DNA of 64,000 bases from Glycomyces tritici (GCF_030403505.1 NZ_JAUEMJ010000007.1:124001-188000), one strand, 5' to 3'; positions 23,742 to 33,498 are shown, counted from the first letter of the stretch. Made by a program: numbers and translations. Notes: generated by a model not told the origin, from the sequence alone.

Positions 23742-25254
23742 GCCCGCCCCCGAAGCCGTGCTCGTCCTGGACGAGGTGCGCAAGTCGTTCGGCGCGACGG
23801 CGGCGCTCACCTCCGGCGGGATCACCGTGGAGGCCGGGTCGATCCACGCACTGGTCGGCGAGAACGGGGCCGGCAAGTCCACCCTGGTCAAGATCGTCGC
23901 GGGGGTGCACCGCCGCGACGGCGGCACCTTCCGCTTCCAGGGCCGCGACGTCGACTTCACCTCGACCGCCGACGCGAAGGCGGCGGGCATCGCCGTGATC
24001 TACCAGGAGCCGACCCTGTTCCCGGACCTCTCCGTCGCCGAGAACCTCTTCATGGGACGCCAGCCCCGCAAATCCGCCCACCGCATCGACCGCGCCGCCA
24101 TGTACGAGCACTCGGAACTGCTGTTCCAGCGGCTCGGCGTGCACCTGGACCCGCGCCGCATCGCCCGCGGCCTGTCGATCGCCGACCAGCAGATCATCGA
24201 GATCGCCAAAGCGGTCTCCCTGGACGCGGCCCTGCTCGTCATGGACGAGCCGACCGCCGCGCTCTCCGGCGTCGAGGTCGACCGCCTGTTCGCCGTCGCC
24301 CGCGCCCTGCGCGACGAAGGCCGCGCCCTGGTGTTCATCTCGCACCGCTTCGAAGAGATCTTCGCCTTGTGCGACACCGTCACCGTCCTGCGCGACGGCG
24401 CCTACGTCGCCACCCAGGCCATCGCCGAGACGAACCGCGACGACATCGTCGCCCAGATGGTCGGGCGCGAGGTCGGCGAGCTGTTCCCGAAGACCCCCGT
24501 CTCCATCGGCGACACCGTGCTCCGCGTCGAAGGCCTGCACTCGACCGGGAAGTTCCACGACGTGAGCTTCGAGGTCCGCGCCGGCGAGATCGTCGGCATC
24601 GCGGGGCTCGTGGGCGCGGGCCGCAGCGAGATCGCCCGCGCGGTCTTCGGCGTGGACGGGTACGACTCCGGCAGCGTCCACCTGCACGGCGAAGCCGTCC
24701 CGATGCGCGACCCGCAGGCCTCCATCAAGGCGGGCATGGCCTTCGTCCCCGAAGACCGCCGCCAGCAAGGCCTGGTCACCGACGGCTCGATCGCGCGCAA
24801 CATCGCCTCGGTCCTGCGCCGGGGCCTGGCCCGGGCCGGCTTCCTGTCCCCGCGCTCCGAACTGCGGGCGGCGGACGCCTGGGCCCAACGCCTGCAGGTG
24901 AAGACGCACGCCCTCGACATGCCCGCCACCACCATGAGCGGCGGCAACCAGCAGAAGGTCGTGCTCGCCAAATGGCTCGCGACCGAACCGTCCCTCCTGA
25001 TCGTCGACGAGCCCACCCGCGGCATCGACGTCGGCACCAAAGCCGAAGTCCACCGGCTGCTCTCCGACCTCGCCGGCCAGGGCATGGCCGTCGTCATGAT
25101 CTCGTCCGAACTCGCCGAGGTCCTCGGCATGGCCGACCGCGTCCTCGTGGTCTGCGAAGGGCGCATCACCGCCGACCTCGACCGCGACCGGGCCACCCCC
25201 GAAACCGTGATGCGAGCGGCCACGCAGACCCACCACTCGGAGGCCGGCGCATGA
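23734..25254 (+). CDS. rhaT: Sugar ABC transporter ATPase (RhaT/RbsA type, two ABC domains)
   Basis: Cytoplasmic ATPase that powers the two permeases downstream, 506 residues with two fused ABC domains as usual for the ribose/xylose/rhamnose (CUT2) class. The first domain has Walker A GENGAGKST (about residue 44) and Walker B LLVMDEPTAAL with signature LSIADQQ; the second is the degenerate copy (GLVGAGRSE, signature MSGGNQQKV, LLIVDEPTRGIDVG). GGAG precedes ATG 23734. Its stop overlaps the next start (ATGA). Assignment to rhamnose rests on the binding protein of the operon. Confidence 0.93.
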   Translation: MSEPAPEAVLVLDEVRKSFGATAALTSGGITVEAGSIHALVGENGAGKSTLVKIVAGVHRRDGGTFRFQGRDVDFTSTADAKAAGIAVIYQEPTLFPDLSVAENLFMGRQPRKSAHRIDRAAMYEHSELLFQRLGVHLDPRRIARGLSIADQQIIEIAKAVSLDAALLVMDEPTAALSGVEVDRLFAVARALRDEGRALVFISHRFEEIFALCDTVTVLRDGAYVATQAIAETNRDDIVAQMVGREVGELFPKTPVSIGDTVLRVEGLHSTGKFHDVSFEVRAGEIVGIAGLVGAGRSEIARAVFGVDGYDSGSVHLHGEAVPMRDPQASIKAGMAFVPEDRRQQGLVTDGSIARNIASVLRRGLARAGFLSPRSELRAADAWAQRLQVKTHALDMPATTMSGGNQQKVVLAKWLATEPSLLIVDEPTRGIDVGTKAEVHRLLSDLAGQGMAVVMISSELAEVLGMADRVLVVCEGRITADLDRDRATPETVMRAATQTHHSEAGA

Positions 25255-26252
25255 AGCACGCAGCAGCCACCCTGCTCCGCTCCCGCGAGGCCGCCGTCGC
25301 CCTGGTGCTCCTCGCGGCAGTGGTCCTGACCGCCTTGAAGTCCGAGAGCTTCGTGTTCAGCGCCGACGGATGGCGCAACCTGCTCGTGACCCCGTCGATG
25401 CTGGTGATCCTCGCGGTCGGCCAGACCGCCGTCATCATCACCAGGAACGTCGACCTCTCCGTCGGGTCGGTCCTCGGACTCACCGCGTACATGACCGGCC
25501 GGATCTTCATCGAGGCCCCCGGGATCCCGATCATCGCCGTCGTGGCCGCCGCGATCGGACTCGGCGCGGTGCTCGGGCTGGTCAACGGCGTGATCGTGGC
25601 CGTCGCCAAGGTCCCCGCCCTCGTGATCACCCTCGGCACGCTCTACATCTACCGAGGGGTCTTCCTGACCTGGGCGGGCTCCGACCGGATCAACGCCTCG
25701 GACCTGCCGGACGACTTCCTCGCCTTGGGCAGCGCGCAGATCGCCTCCGTCCCGGTCCTGTCGATCGCGGCCCTCGCCGTCCTCATCGCGGTCGGGTACC
25801 ACCTCTACTACTCCAGGGGCGGCCGCGAGATGTACGCGATTGGCTCCGACCCGGACGCGGCCCGACTCTACGGACTCCCGGTGACCCGCCGCGTGATCGG
25901 CGCGTTCGTCCTCTCCGGAGCGCTGGCGGGCCTCGCCGGGGTCGTCTACGCCGTCCGCTACGGCACGGTCTCCAGCGGCGCGGGCCTGGGCATCGAGCTG
26001 GAAGCGGTCGGCGCCGCGGTCATCGGCGGCGTCGCGATCTTCGGCGGCAGCGGGACCGTGTGGGGCGCCGCGATCGGGGCGGCGCTGCTGGTCACGATCA
26101 ACCGCGCCCTGCCCGTCGTGGGCATCTCCGACTTCTGGCAGCGCGCCGTCGTCGGCGGACTGATCCTCGCCGCCATCGTGCTCGACCGCGTCCTGGCCCT
26201 GCGCCGGGAACGACGGCTGGGCATCGAACGTGACACCCGGAGCCTGGCATGA
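25251..26252 (+). CDS. rhaP: Sugar ABC transporter permease (RhaP/RbsC type)
   Basis: Inner-membrane permease of the CUT2 class, 333 residues and eight to ten hydrophobic segments. Family motifs include TAVIITRNVDLSVGSVLGLTAYMTG near residue 60 and AVIGGVAIFGGSGTVWGAAIGAALL near residue 265. ATG 25251 overlaps the ATPase stop and its own stop overlaps the next permease (ATGA), giving a tightly coupled series. Two distinct permeases in one operon are typical of rhamnose importers. Confidence 0.92.
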   Translation: MKHAAATLLRSREAAVALVLLAAVVLTALKSESFVFSADGWRNLLVTPSMLVILAVGQTAVIITRNVDLSVGSVLGLTAYMTGRIFIEAPGIPIIAVVAAAIGLGAVLGLVNGVIVAVAKVPALVITLGTLYIYRGVFLTWAGSDRINASDLPDDFLALGSAQIASVPVLSIAALAVLIAVGYHLYYSRGGREMYAIGSDPDAARLYGLPVTRRVIGAFVLSGALAGLAGVVYAVRYGTVSSGAGLGIELEAVGAAVIGGVAIFGGSGTVWGAAIGAALLVTINRALPVVGISDFWQRAVVGGLILAAIVLDRVLALRRERRLGIERDTRSLA

Positions 26253-27259
26253 CCACTCTGCACTTCCGCGCCCACGCCCGACCCGCCTGGCGCCGTTGGC
26301 TCCTCACCCGGGAGACGGCGGTCATCGCGGCCCTCGCGGTCGTCCTGCTGTACGCGAACGCCGCGGTGAGCAACTTCGACAGCCCGCTGACCCTGTACTA
26401 CCTCTTCCTCGACGTCACCCCGCTGCTCTTGATCGCCCTGCCGCTGACGATGGTGATCGTCACCGGCGAGATCGACCTCTCGGTCGCGAGCGTCGTCGGG
26501 CTCTCCAGCGTCCTGGTCGGAGTGTTGTACGCCCACGCCGGCATGCCGATGTGGGCCGCGGCGCTCACGGCCGTGGCCGTCGGCGCGGTCTGCGGTTCGC
26601 TGAACGGCTACCTCGTCGCCTACGTGGGGCTGCCGTCGCTGGCGGTCACCATCGGCACCCTCGCGCTGTACCGCGGCATCGCCATCGGCCTCCTCGGCAC
26701 CGAGGCCGTGACCGACTTCCCCGACTCCTGGACCGACTTCGCGAAGATGCGGATCGTCGAAGGCGGCAGCCTGCCGATGGTGCTCATCCCGTTCGCGGTG
26801 CTCGCGGCGGCGGCGGGGTGGCTGCTGCACTGGTCGCCGTTCGGGCGCGGCGTCTACGACATCGGGCTCAACCGCGAGGCCGCGCACTTCTCCGGCGTCA
26901 ATGTCGAGCGGACCAAGCTCCTGCTCTTCGTCCTCACCGGAGCGGTCTCCGCGCTCGCCGGCGTCTACTTCACCCTGCGCTACGGCAGCGCGCGCGGCGA
27001 CAACGCGTACGGCCTGGAACTCCAGGTCATCGCCGCGGTCCTGCTGGGCGGGGTGTCCATCTTCGGCGGGCGCGGCGCGCTGCACGGCCCGATCGCCGGG
27101 GTGCTGCTGATCGGGGCCGTCGCCAGTGCGATGCGGCTCGAAGGGCAGACCGTGAACGCCATCAACATCGTCATCGGCGTGCTGCTGGTGGCGTCCGTCG
27201 TCGCGACGCCCGCCTTGAACCGGGTCGCCGCCGAACGGGCTGCCCGCAAACAGAAGTGA
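26249..27259 (+). CDS. rhaQ: Sugar ABC transporter permease (RhaQ/RbsC type)
   Basis: Second CUT2 permease, 336 residues, forming the channel with the preceding gene. LPLTMVIVTGEIDLSVASVVGLSSVLVG and VLLGGVSIFGGRGALHGPIAGVLL are the conserved segments. A short charged C-terminus ends AERAARKQK. It overlaps the preceding permease by four bases, and the binding protein follows after 12 bases with AAGGGAA. Confidence 0.92.
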   Translation: MTTLHFRAHARPAWRRWLLTRETAVIAALAVVLLYANAAVSNFDSPLTLYYLFLDVTPLLLIALPLTMVIVTGEIDLSVASVVGLSSVLVGVLYAHAGMPMWAAALTAVAVGAVCGSLNGYLVAYVGLPSLAVTIGTLALYRGIAIGLLGTEAVTDFPDSWTDFAKMRIVEGGSLPMVLIPFAVLAAAAGWLLHWSPFGRGVYDIGLNREAAHFSGVNVERTKLLLFVLTGAVSALAGVYFTLRYGSARGDNAYGLELQVIAAVLLGGVSIFGGRGALHGPIAGVLLIGAVASAMRLEGQTVNAINIVIGVLLVASVVATPALNRVAAERAARKQK

Positions 27260-27271
27260 AGGGAACGAACA

Positions 27272-28279
27272 ATGAGGTTTGACAAGAAGTCGATCGCCGT
27301 GGCGGCGACCCTCGTGGTCAGCCTGGGGCTGTCCGCGTGCGGCGGTGGCGGCGACGGAGGTGACGACGGCACCGCTTTCACATTCCTGCCCAAGAACCTC
27401 GGCAACCCGTACTTCGACACCAGCGAGGTGGGCGCGCAGAGCGCGGCCGATGAACTCGGTGTCACGGTGACGCAGGTCGGGCCCGACGCGGCCTCTCCGG
27501 AGGCGCAGGTGCCGTTCATCAACACTGCGGCGCAGCAGGGAGTGGACGCGCTGATCGTCTCGGCCAACGACCCGACGGCGATCTGCGGTGCGCTGGAGGA
27601 GGCGTCGGGTGCCGGCACGAAGATCGTGACCTTCGATTCCGACACCGACCCGGAATGCCGCGACCTGTACGTGAGCCAGGCCGACGCCGCGGGCATCGCC
27701 AAGGTGCAGATCGAGATGATCGCCGAGCAGATCGGCGGCGCGGGCCAGATCGCGATCCTCTCCGCTTCTGCCAACGCCACCAACCAGAACGCCTGGATCG
27801 AGCTGATGCAGGCCGAGCTCGAGGCGAACTACCCGGACATCGAGCTGGTCGACACGGTGTACGGCGACGACGACGACCAGAAGTCCTTCGACCAGACCGC
27901 GGCGCTGCTGCAGTCGTACCCGGAGCTCAAGGGCATCGTCTCACCGACCACTGTGGGCATCGCGGCTGCGGCCCGGTACCTGTCGACCTCCGAGTTCAAG
28001 GGCCAGGTGGCGCTCACGGGCCTCGGCACCCCGAACCAGATGCGCGAGTACGTCGCCGACGGCACGGTGGCCGAGTTCGCGCTCTGGAACCCGGACGACC
28101 TGGGCTATCTCGCCGTGCAAGCGGCGGCGGCCCTGGTCAACGGCGACATCGAAGGCAAGGAGGGCGACACGTTCACCACGGAGCGACTGGGGGAGTACAC
28201 CGTCGGCGCCGACGGGGTCGTGCTGCTGGGCGAGCCCTTCCGGTTCAACGCGGAGAACATCGACGACTTCGACTTCTAG
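27272..28279 (+). CDS. rhaS: Rhamnose-binding lipoprotein of the ABC transporter (RhaS type)
   Basis: Extracellular sugar-binding lipoprotein, 335 residues, lipobox LSAC at residue 23. FLPKNLGNPYFDTSEVGAQ, MIAEQIGGAGQIAILSASANATNQNAWI and YGDDDDQKSFDQTAALLQSYPELKGIVSPTTVGI follow the rhamnose-binding RhaS group of CUT2 binders; this is my best evidence that the operon imports L-rhamnose. It is unrelated to the E. coli AraC-type activator also called RhaS. It is last in the operon and followed by a strong terminator. No rhamnose isomerase or kinase is in the window. Confidence 0.88.
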   Translation: MRFDKKSIAVAATLVVSLGLSACGGGGDGGDDGTAFTFLPKNLGNPYFDTSEVGAQSAADELGVTVTQVGPDAASPEAQVPFINTAAQQGVDALIVSANDPTAICGALEEASGAGTKIVTFDSDTDPECRDLYVSQADAAGIAKVQIEMIAEQIGGAGQIAILSASANATNQNAWIELMQAELEANYPDIELVDTVYGDDDDQKSFDQTAALLQSYPELKGIVSPTTVGIAAAARYLSTSEFKGQVALTGLGTPNQMREYVADGTVAEFALWNPDDLGYLAVQAAAALVNGDIEGKEGDTFTTERLGEYTVGADGVVLLGEPFRFNAENIDDFDF

Positions 28280-28292
28280 ACCGCGTCGCGAA

Positions 28293-28328
28293 ACGGAGCG
28301 CCGGGCGGACCTCCGCCCGGCGCTCCGT
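28293..28328. terminator. Bidirectional terminator after rhamnose importer
   Basis: A 16-bp perfect stem (28293-28308 with 28313-28328) and a 4-base loop, 13 bases past the binding-protein stop and between convergent genes. Confidence 0.85.
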
Positions 28329-28425
28329 CATGTCTCGGCTCCGCGGTCAGGACTTCACGGGACCGGATTCGGCGGCGGGGGCGGCGCAGGGCTTCCGCCT
28401 CCGCGCCGCCCCCGCCGCCGGAGTG

Positions 28426-30615
28426 CTAGTCCGCCGGTGTGACGTCGAGGTAGTCGAGGTTGGGCAGGCCGCCCGCGGTGGTCGGGTCCCATCTGACGGT
28501 GTTGGCGCCCGCGCGCAGCTGGACGGTGACGGTCCGGTCGGTCCAGGTGTTCCACGCGCCGGTGGGAGCGAACGCGGTCGTCTCCACGCGGGTGCCGTTC
28601 ACGATGAGGTCGCCCGGCCGGTCGGTGGTGCCGCCGTTGGCGTACCGGAGGCTCAGGGTCGCGGTCCCGGCGGCCGAGGCGTTCACGGTGAACTCGGCGA
28701 AGGCGCTGTCGGTGTTGCCGCCGTTGCAGAACCCGGTCCCGGAGTAGCCCGAGTGGTTGGTGTCGACGGTGCCGGTGCAGGTCGCCCCGGAGCCTTCGGC
28801 CTCGTAGCGCGTTGCCTGGCCCGGATCGGTGCCGCCGCCTTGTCTCACCAGGGAGAACTGGTCGGCGATGAGGTTGCCGCTGCCGCCGGTGACGGTCACC
28901 GTGGCGGTGCCGGCCGGCAGTGCGATGCCGGTGAGCTCGCGCTTGGTCCAGCCGCTCGAGGACGGGACGTTGAGGGTGTGCACGGTGCCGTCGGCGCCGG
29001 TGACGGTCACCCGGCCGGAGCCCTTGGTGTGCAGGCCGAGCGTGTAGGTGCCCGCGGGCACCTGCATCTGCTGCCGGACACCGGACCCGTTGCTCACCTG
29101 CAGTGCGAACCGGCTGCCGTTCACCCCGCCGTTGACGTTGGTCACGCCGCCGGAACCGGTCCTGGTCCACCCGACCACGTTCGAGACGATGATCCGGTCG
29201 GCCTGGATGTCGGGGTTCAGGACGTAGTTGTTGCCGGGCGCGACGCGGAACTCGCCGGTGGTCGCGTTGAACTGCCACTGGCTCATCGAGTGGAAGCGGA
29301 TCCCGGTGCCCTCCTTGGTGATCGGGACCCACTGGTTGTAGCCGATCCCGTTCCACGCGAAGTCGGCCCAGCGGTCGCCCGCGTAGATCACCGTGTCCTG
29401 CACGGTCCCCTCCACGGTGATGAAGAACCCGGTCTGGGTCACGTGGCTGTAGTCCATCTGGGTGCCGGGCATCGTGTAGTAGTCGGTGTAGTCGCCCTGG
29501 ACCCTGCCCTGGGTGGAGTCGAGGCAGTAGTTGACCGAGGTGTTCCAGCCGTGCAGGTCCGAGGCGCACATGTGGTACTTGCCGTCGAGCTTGAACATCG
29601 CGTTGCCCTCGCGGCCGCTGGAGTTGCGGCCGATCTCGACCGCCGGCTCCGCATAGAGCGAGTCGGACGAGCGGAGCTTGGAGACGAACGCGCGGGAGCG
29701 GCCCTCGCGGTTGGAGAAGATCAGGTAGTCCTGCCCGTCCTCGTCGGTGAAGACGGTCTGGTCGCCGGTGCCGGTCGTCGGCGAGTTCACGACCTGCTTC
29801 TGGAAGGCGCCGAACGTGAAGGCTCCGGTGGGGGAGTTGCCCTGGAGGAACAGGACGCCGTGGTCCTGCGTGGGGTGCCACATCTGCACGGGCAGCACGT
29901 ACTTGCCGGTGTTCTCGTTGTACGCGACCCCGAGGCGCCCGATCCAGCCCGCGTTGCCCATGGTGCCGCCCAGGCTGCCGAGGCTCGTCGAGGACGTGGC
30001 GACCCGGTTCTCGAACTTCCAGTTCACGAGGTCCTGCGAGGAGTACACCGGGATCGACACGAAGCTGACCTGGTTGTCGTACTTCTGCGTCGGGTTGGCC
30101 AGATAGGACTCGGCGCCCCGGTAGTGCACGCCGTACCAGTAGTAGGTGTCGCCGAACTTGAAGACGCCGCCGCCCTGCGAGTAGATCGGGTTGCCGGCGG
30201 TGTCCCTCCAGAACGTGTTGTTGGTGATCGTCGCGAACGTCGACTGGAGGACTTCCAGGTCGGCGGCGGCGGTCTGCAGGTCGGTCTTGGCGTCCGCGAC
30301 CTCGGACTCGCTCGCCGAACCGTCCTCGACGACCTCGGTCGCGGTGGTCAGGGCTTCGGCGAAGGGCGCCCAGGACGCGGTGGTGTACTCGGTGGGGACG
30401 CGCGTCCGGTAGTCGGAGACCAGCGTCTCCAGGCCGTCGGCATTGGTCGCGTCGGCGGCGGCGGTCTGGAGTTCCGGCTGCGCCTGGCCTGCGTCAGCGC
30501 CTTCGTCGACGGCGGCGGACCCGGGGGACGCGGGTCCCGCCAAGGCCAGTGCGAAGAGCGCCGCGGCGACGAGGGGGCCCCATCGTCGCGGTGCGCTGCG
30601 GGCAATGAGCGTCAT
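28426..30615 (-). CDS. Secreted GH43 enzyme (exo-beta-1,3-galactanase-like) with C-terminal CBM35
   Basis: Secreted multidomain glycosidase, 729 residues from ATG 30615 (GAGG upstream). Order: signal peptide (to about 35); a helical FIVAR-like segment (about 60-125, AKTDLQTAAADL); a GH43 five-bladed propeller (about 130-420: NPIYSQGGGVFKFGDTYYWYGVHYRG, GTGDQTVFTDEDGQDYLIFSNREG, GYNQWVPIT); a beta-sandwich linker (about 450-590); and a CBM35 module (about 600-729) very like that of the GH62 at 21866. The catalytic domain fits the GH43 subfamily that includes galactan 1,3-beta-galactosidases. Divergent from an AraC gene, which may regulate it. Confidence 0.88.
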   Translation of the reverse strand: MTLIARSAPRRWGPLVAAALFALALAGPASPGSAAVDEGADAGQAQPELQTAAADATNADGLETLVSDYRTRVPTEYTTASWAPFAEALTTATEVVEDGSASESEVADAKTDLQTAAADLEVLQSTFATITNNTFWRDTAGNPIYSQGGGVFKFGDTYYWYGVHYRGAESYLANPTQKYDNQVSFVSIPVYSSQDLVNWKFENRVATSSTSLGSLGGTMGNAGWIGRLGVAYNENTGKYVLPVQMWHPTQDHGVLFLQGNSPTGAFTFGAFQKQVVNSPTTGTGDQTVFTDEDGQDYLIFSNREGRSRAFVSKLRSSDSLYAEPAVEIGRNSSGREGNAMFKLDGKYHMCASDLHGWNTSVNYCLDSTQGRVQGDYTDYYTMPGTQMDYSHVTQTGFFITVEGTVQDTVIYAGDRWADFAWNGIGYNQWVPITKEGTGIRFHSMSQWQFNATTGEFRVAPGNNYVLNPDIQADRIIVSNVVGWTRTGSGGVTNVNGGVNGSRFALQVSNGSGVRQQMQVPAGTYTLGLHTKGSGRVTVTGADGTVHTLNVPSSSGWTKRELTGIALPAGTATVTVTGGSGNLIADQFSLVRQGGGTDPGQATRYEAEGSGATCTGTVDTNHSGYSGTGFCNGGNTDSAFAEFTVNASAAGTATLSLRYANGGTTDRPGDLIVNGTRVETTAFAPTGAWNTWTDRTVTVQLRAGANTVRWDPTTAGGLPNLDYLDVTPAD

Positions 30616-30870
30616 GGTCGTGCCTCTCACTCGGTGTCGCCCGGCAGCAGGACAGGCGGAGACAGCGCTGTCGCCGCCGCCGGTGCATGAACAGGGGCGT
30701 CCGCTCGGCTCCGGAGTCCTTGCGGGAGTACCGGAGGCCGGGGACGCGCCGGTCGTGCACGATCGCAGTGCCGGGTGCAATCGTGAGCGGTCGCGTCGCC
30801 GATCGGGGGGCCGAGCGTTCGGCCGGGTATCCGAACGGCGCGGATGACCTGCACTCGACCCTACGAGCGC

Positions 30871-30899
30871 TTGACATGCCTGTCGATGGTCATTTCACT
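30871..30899 (+). promoter_or_regulatory. Promoter of the AraC gene (leaderless transcript)
   Basis: -35 TTGACA (30871-30876) with a weak -10 TTCACT (30894-30899) 17 bases on. Transcription would begin at or next to ATG 30907, so the mRNA is probably leaderless; no ribosome-binding site is seen. Confidence 0.5.
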
Positions 30900-30906
30900 T
30901 GTGGGC

Positions 30907-31815
30907 ATGGACGAAACCACGGTCGCGGACGGGCTCGGCATGATCCAGGACGGGTTCACCGGGCAGCGGATGCTCGCGGTCCCGCGCGCGGCGGTGGCGA
31001 AGGCACTGCGCCACCCGGTGACCGCGAAGCTGACGGTCACCGACGCCGGCTACTTCCCCCACGCGGTCCGCCACGGTCGCGAGCGCCCCCGCGGCGCGCG
31101 CGAGCACCTCCTGCTGGTCTGCACCGACGGCGTGGGATGGTGCCGGACCGGCGACGCCCGCTTCACCGTCTCCCGGGGCGGCGCCATGGTGCTCCCGGCG
31201 GACCGGCCGCACGCCTACGGCGCCTCCGAGAACGCCCCGTGGACACTGTGGTGGTTCCATTTCACGGGCGCCGACGCCGCCGACCTGGTCCGCGCTGCGC
31301 ACGCGGCGACCGGTGGCCCGGTGACGCACCTCAGGGACCCGGCACCGGTGGCGAGCCTGGTCTCGCAGGCCATCGACGCGCTCGACTCCGGACTCACCAC
31401 CTCGTCCCTGGTCACGGCCGCGGGCGCCGCCTGGCACGCCCTCGCACAGGTGATCGCCACCGGCCGCCGCGCCCCCGGCGCCGGCATGAGCCCGCTCGAG
31501 CGGGCCGCCGAACACCTGCGGGCCACCTCGCCGCACCGCACCTCGGTCGCCGCGCTGGCCTCCATGGTCGGACTGAGCCCCTCGCAGCTCAATGCGATCT
31601 TCCGTGAGCGCCTGGGCGTGACGCCGCTCCAGTTCCAGGTGGAGCTGCGGATGAAGCGCGCCCGCGAGCTGCTCGACGGCACCGACCTGGCGGTCGCCGC
31701 CGTCGCGCGGGAGACCGGCTACGGCGATCCGATGTACTTCTCCCGCCAGTTCGCCCGCATCCACGGCATGGCCCCGTCGGCGTACCGGATTCGCTCCTCC
31801 GGGGCCCAGGCCTAG
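30907..31815 (+). CDS. AraC family transcriptional regulator with cupin sensor
   Basis: Cytoplasmic activator, 302 residues. The N-terminal cupin arm (about 50-140: HLLLVCTDGVGWCRTGDARFTVSRGGAMVLPADRPHAYGA) binds a ligand; the C-terminal AraC domain has two helix-turn-helix units, SVAALASMVGLSPSQLNAIFRERLG and AVAAVARETGYGDPMYFSRQFARIHG. I chose ATG 30907 because the predicted promoter places the transcript start there. It is divergent from the galactanase-like GH43 gene and is the natural candidate for its control and perhaps the GH43 at 31974. Ligand unknown, plausibly galactose, arabinose or rhamnose. Confidence 0.9.
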   Translation: MDETTVADGLGMIQDGFTGQRMLAVPRAAVAKALRHPVTAKLTVTDAGYFPHAVRHGRERPRGAREHLLLVCTDGVGWCRTGDARFTVSRGGAMVLPADRPHAYGASENAPWTLWWFHFTGADAADLVRAAHAATGGPVTHLRDPAPVASLVSQAIDALDSGLTTSSLVTAAGAAWHALAQVIATGRRAPGAGMSPLERAAEHLRATSPHRTSVAALASMVGLSPSQLNAIFRERLGVTPLQFQVELRMKRARELLDGTDLAVAAVARETGYGDPMYFSRQFARIHGMAPSAYRIRSSGAQA

Positions 31816-31858
31816 TCCGCTCCCGCCGCTGACTTCGCGTCGCTCTGTTCAGACCGGG

Positions 31859-31895
31859 CGGAAACGTTTACACTGTGGGTGCTCATATTTTTATA
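31859..31895 (+). promoter_or_regulatory. Promoter/operator of CBM13-GH43 gene
   Basis: CGGAAACGTTTACA (31859-31872) overlaps a -35-like TTTACA (31867-31872); 17 bases on is -10-like TTTATA (31890-31895) in a strongly AT-rich stretch. The site shares AACGTTTACA with the malE-type (3406) and GH2 (36539) promoters. Confidence 0.6.
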
Positions 31896-31973
31896 TATGT
31901 AGATTTATGAACGCTTCTGCGGCGGGCACCGCCCGCCCTCGCGCGTCCCTCACCGCACGACCGGGAGTCACCC

Positions 31974-33446
31974 ATGCCAACCCGTCTCCGCCGGCGCCTC
32001 TCGGGCCTGGCCGTAGCCGCGGCGCTCGCCCTGACCGCCGTCTTCTTCGCCGCACCGCCCGCACAGGCCGCCATCGACACGAACACCTGGTACACCATCG
32101 CGTCCCGCCACTCCGGGCTCGCCCTCGACATCGCCGACGCCTCGACGCAGCCCGGCGCGGCGTTGATCCAGAACACCGTCAGCGGCGGCGACAGCCAGCA
32201 GTTCCGCTTCGTCGACGCAGGCGGCGGTTACTACCGCATCCAGGTCCGCCACTCCGGCCACGTCCTCGACGTCTCCGGACGGAACGCCGCCAACGGCGCC
32301 GACATCGTGCAGTGGAACGACCTCAACGGCACGAACCAGCAATGGCGGCTCACCGAGAACGCCGAGGGCTACCACTCCATCGTCAACCGCTTCTCGGGCA
32401 AGGCACTCGACGTATGGGAACGCTCGACCGCCCCGGGATCGCGGATCTCCCAGTACACCGCGAACGGCGGGACCAACCAGCAGTGGCGCCTGACGCCCGC
32501 CGACACCCCCGGCGGCGACGAACCGTACGGCTACCTCTTCGCCTACATGCTCGGCGAAGGCAGCGCCAACGGCGAGCAGGTCTACTTCGCCCTCAGCCGG
32601 GGCGACAACCCGCTCGCCTACGACGCGCTCAACGGCGGCCGGCCCGTCGCGACCACCACAGTGGGCGAACGGGGCGCCCGCGACCCGTTCATCGTCCAGC
32701 ACCCGGGCACCGGCCGGTACTACATGATCGCCACCGACCTGAAGATCTACGGCAACGGCGACTGGGACCGCGCGCAGCGCCACGGCAGCCGCTCCCTCGT
32801 CGTATGGGAGTCGAGCGACCTGGTCACCTGGACCGCCTCCCGCCTGGCGCAGGTCTCACCGCCCTCGGCCGGCAACACCTGGGCCCCCGAGGCGTACTGG
32901 GACCCGGCCCGCAACGCCTTCGTCGTCTACTGGGCCTCGAAGCTGTACACCAACGCCGACCACTCCGGCAGCTCCTACCACCGGATGATGTACGCGACCA
33001 CCACCGACTTCCGCACCTTCAGCACTCCGCAGGTCTGGGTCGACAAGGGCTACTCCACCATCGACTCCACGGTGACCCAGTACAACGGCACCTACTACCG
33101 CTACACCAAGGACGAGCGCAGCGGCACCACCTGCGGCAAGTTCATCCTCTCCGAGACCTCGGCCACCCTCACGAGCACCAACTGGGCCTTCCAGCGCGAC
33201 TGCATCGGCAGGGGCACCGTCAACCAGGGCGAGGGCCCGCTCGTGTTCAAGTCGAACACCGAGAACAAGTGGTACATGTTCATCGACGAGTACGGCGGAC
33301 GCGGCTACCTCCCCTTCGAGACCACCAACCTCGCCGGGGGCCAGTGGACGCCCTCCTCGAACTACAGCCTGCCGGGGCGACCGCGCCACGGCATGGTCCT
33401 GCCCCTGACCGCCGCGCAGTACGCGGCCCTGCAGGACGCCTATTAG
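31974..33446 (+). CDS. Secreted CBM13-GH43 glycosidase
   Basis: Secreted enzyme, 490 residues with the sugar-binding module in front. Sec signal (1-33), ricin trefoil with three QxW repeats (about 36-172), then a GH43 propeller (about 180-490). The base Asp is in GARDPFIVQHPGTGRYYMIATDLKIYGNGDWDRAQRHGS, and NQGEGPLVFKS holds a Glu in the acid position. This catalytic group contains arabinofuranosidases and galactofuranosidases; I cannot choose between them. GGGAG precedes ATG 31974. It is convergent with the GH2 gene and shares an operator type with it. Confidence 0.88.
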   Translation: MPTRLRRRLSGLAVAAALALTAVFFAAPPAQAAIDTNTWYTIASRHSGLALDIADASTQPGAALIQNTVSGGDSQQFRFVDAGGGYYRIQVRHSGHVLDVSGRNAANGADIVQWNDLNGTNQQWRLTENAEGYHSIVNRFSGKALDVWERSTAPGSRISQYTANGGTNQQWRLTPADTPGGDEPYGYLFAYMLGEGSANGEQVYFALSRGDNPLAYDALNGGRPVATTTVGERGARDPFIVQHPGTGRYYMIATDLKIYGNGDWDRAQRHGSRSLVVWESSDLVTWTASRLAQVSPPSAGNTWAPEAYWDPARNAFVVYWASKLYTNADHSGSSYHRMMYATTTDFRTFSTPQVWVDKGYSTIDSTVTQYNGTYYRYTKDERSGTTCGKFILSETSATLTSTNWAFQRDCIGRGTVNQGEGPLVFKSNTENKWYMFIDEYGGRGYLPFETTNLAGGQWTPSSNYSLPGRPRHGMVLPLTAAQYAALQDAY

Positions 33447-33466
33447 GACACTCGACGCGCACGAAC

Positions 33467-33498
33467 GCGGGGCGGGCCCGGAATCGGACCCGCCCCGC
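33467..33498. terminator. Bidirectional terminator between GH43 and GH2 genes
   Basis: GCGGGGCGGG/CCG pairs with CGG/CCCGCCCCGC, with a single mismatch and a 4-base loop, between the convergent stops at 33446 and 33520. Confidence 0.7.

Noticed and set aside
27655..30690. Very long open frame on the plus strand (about 1000 codons) crossing the rhamnose-binding gene and the GH43 gene
   Set aside because: It is an out-of-frame shadow of two well-supported genes, rich in Arg/Gly/Val with no domain; high GC removes stop codons from alternative frames.
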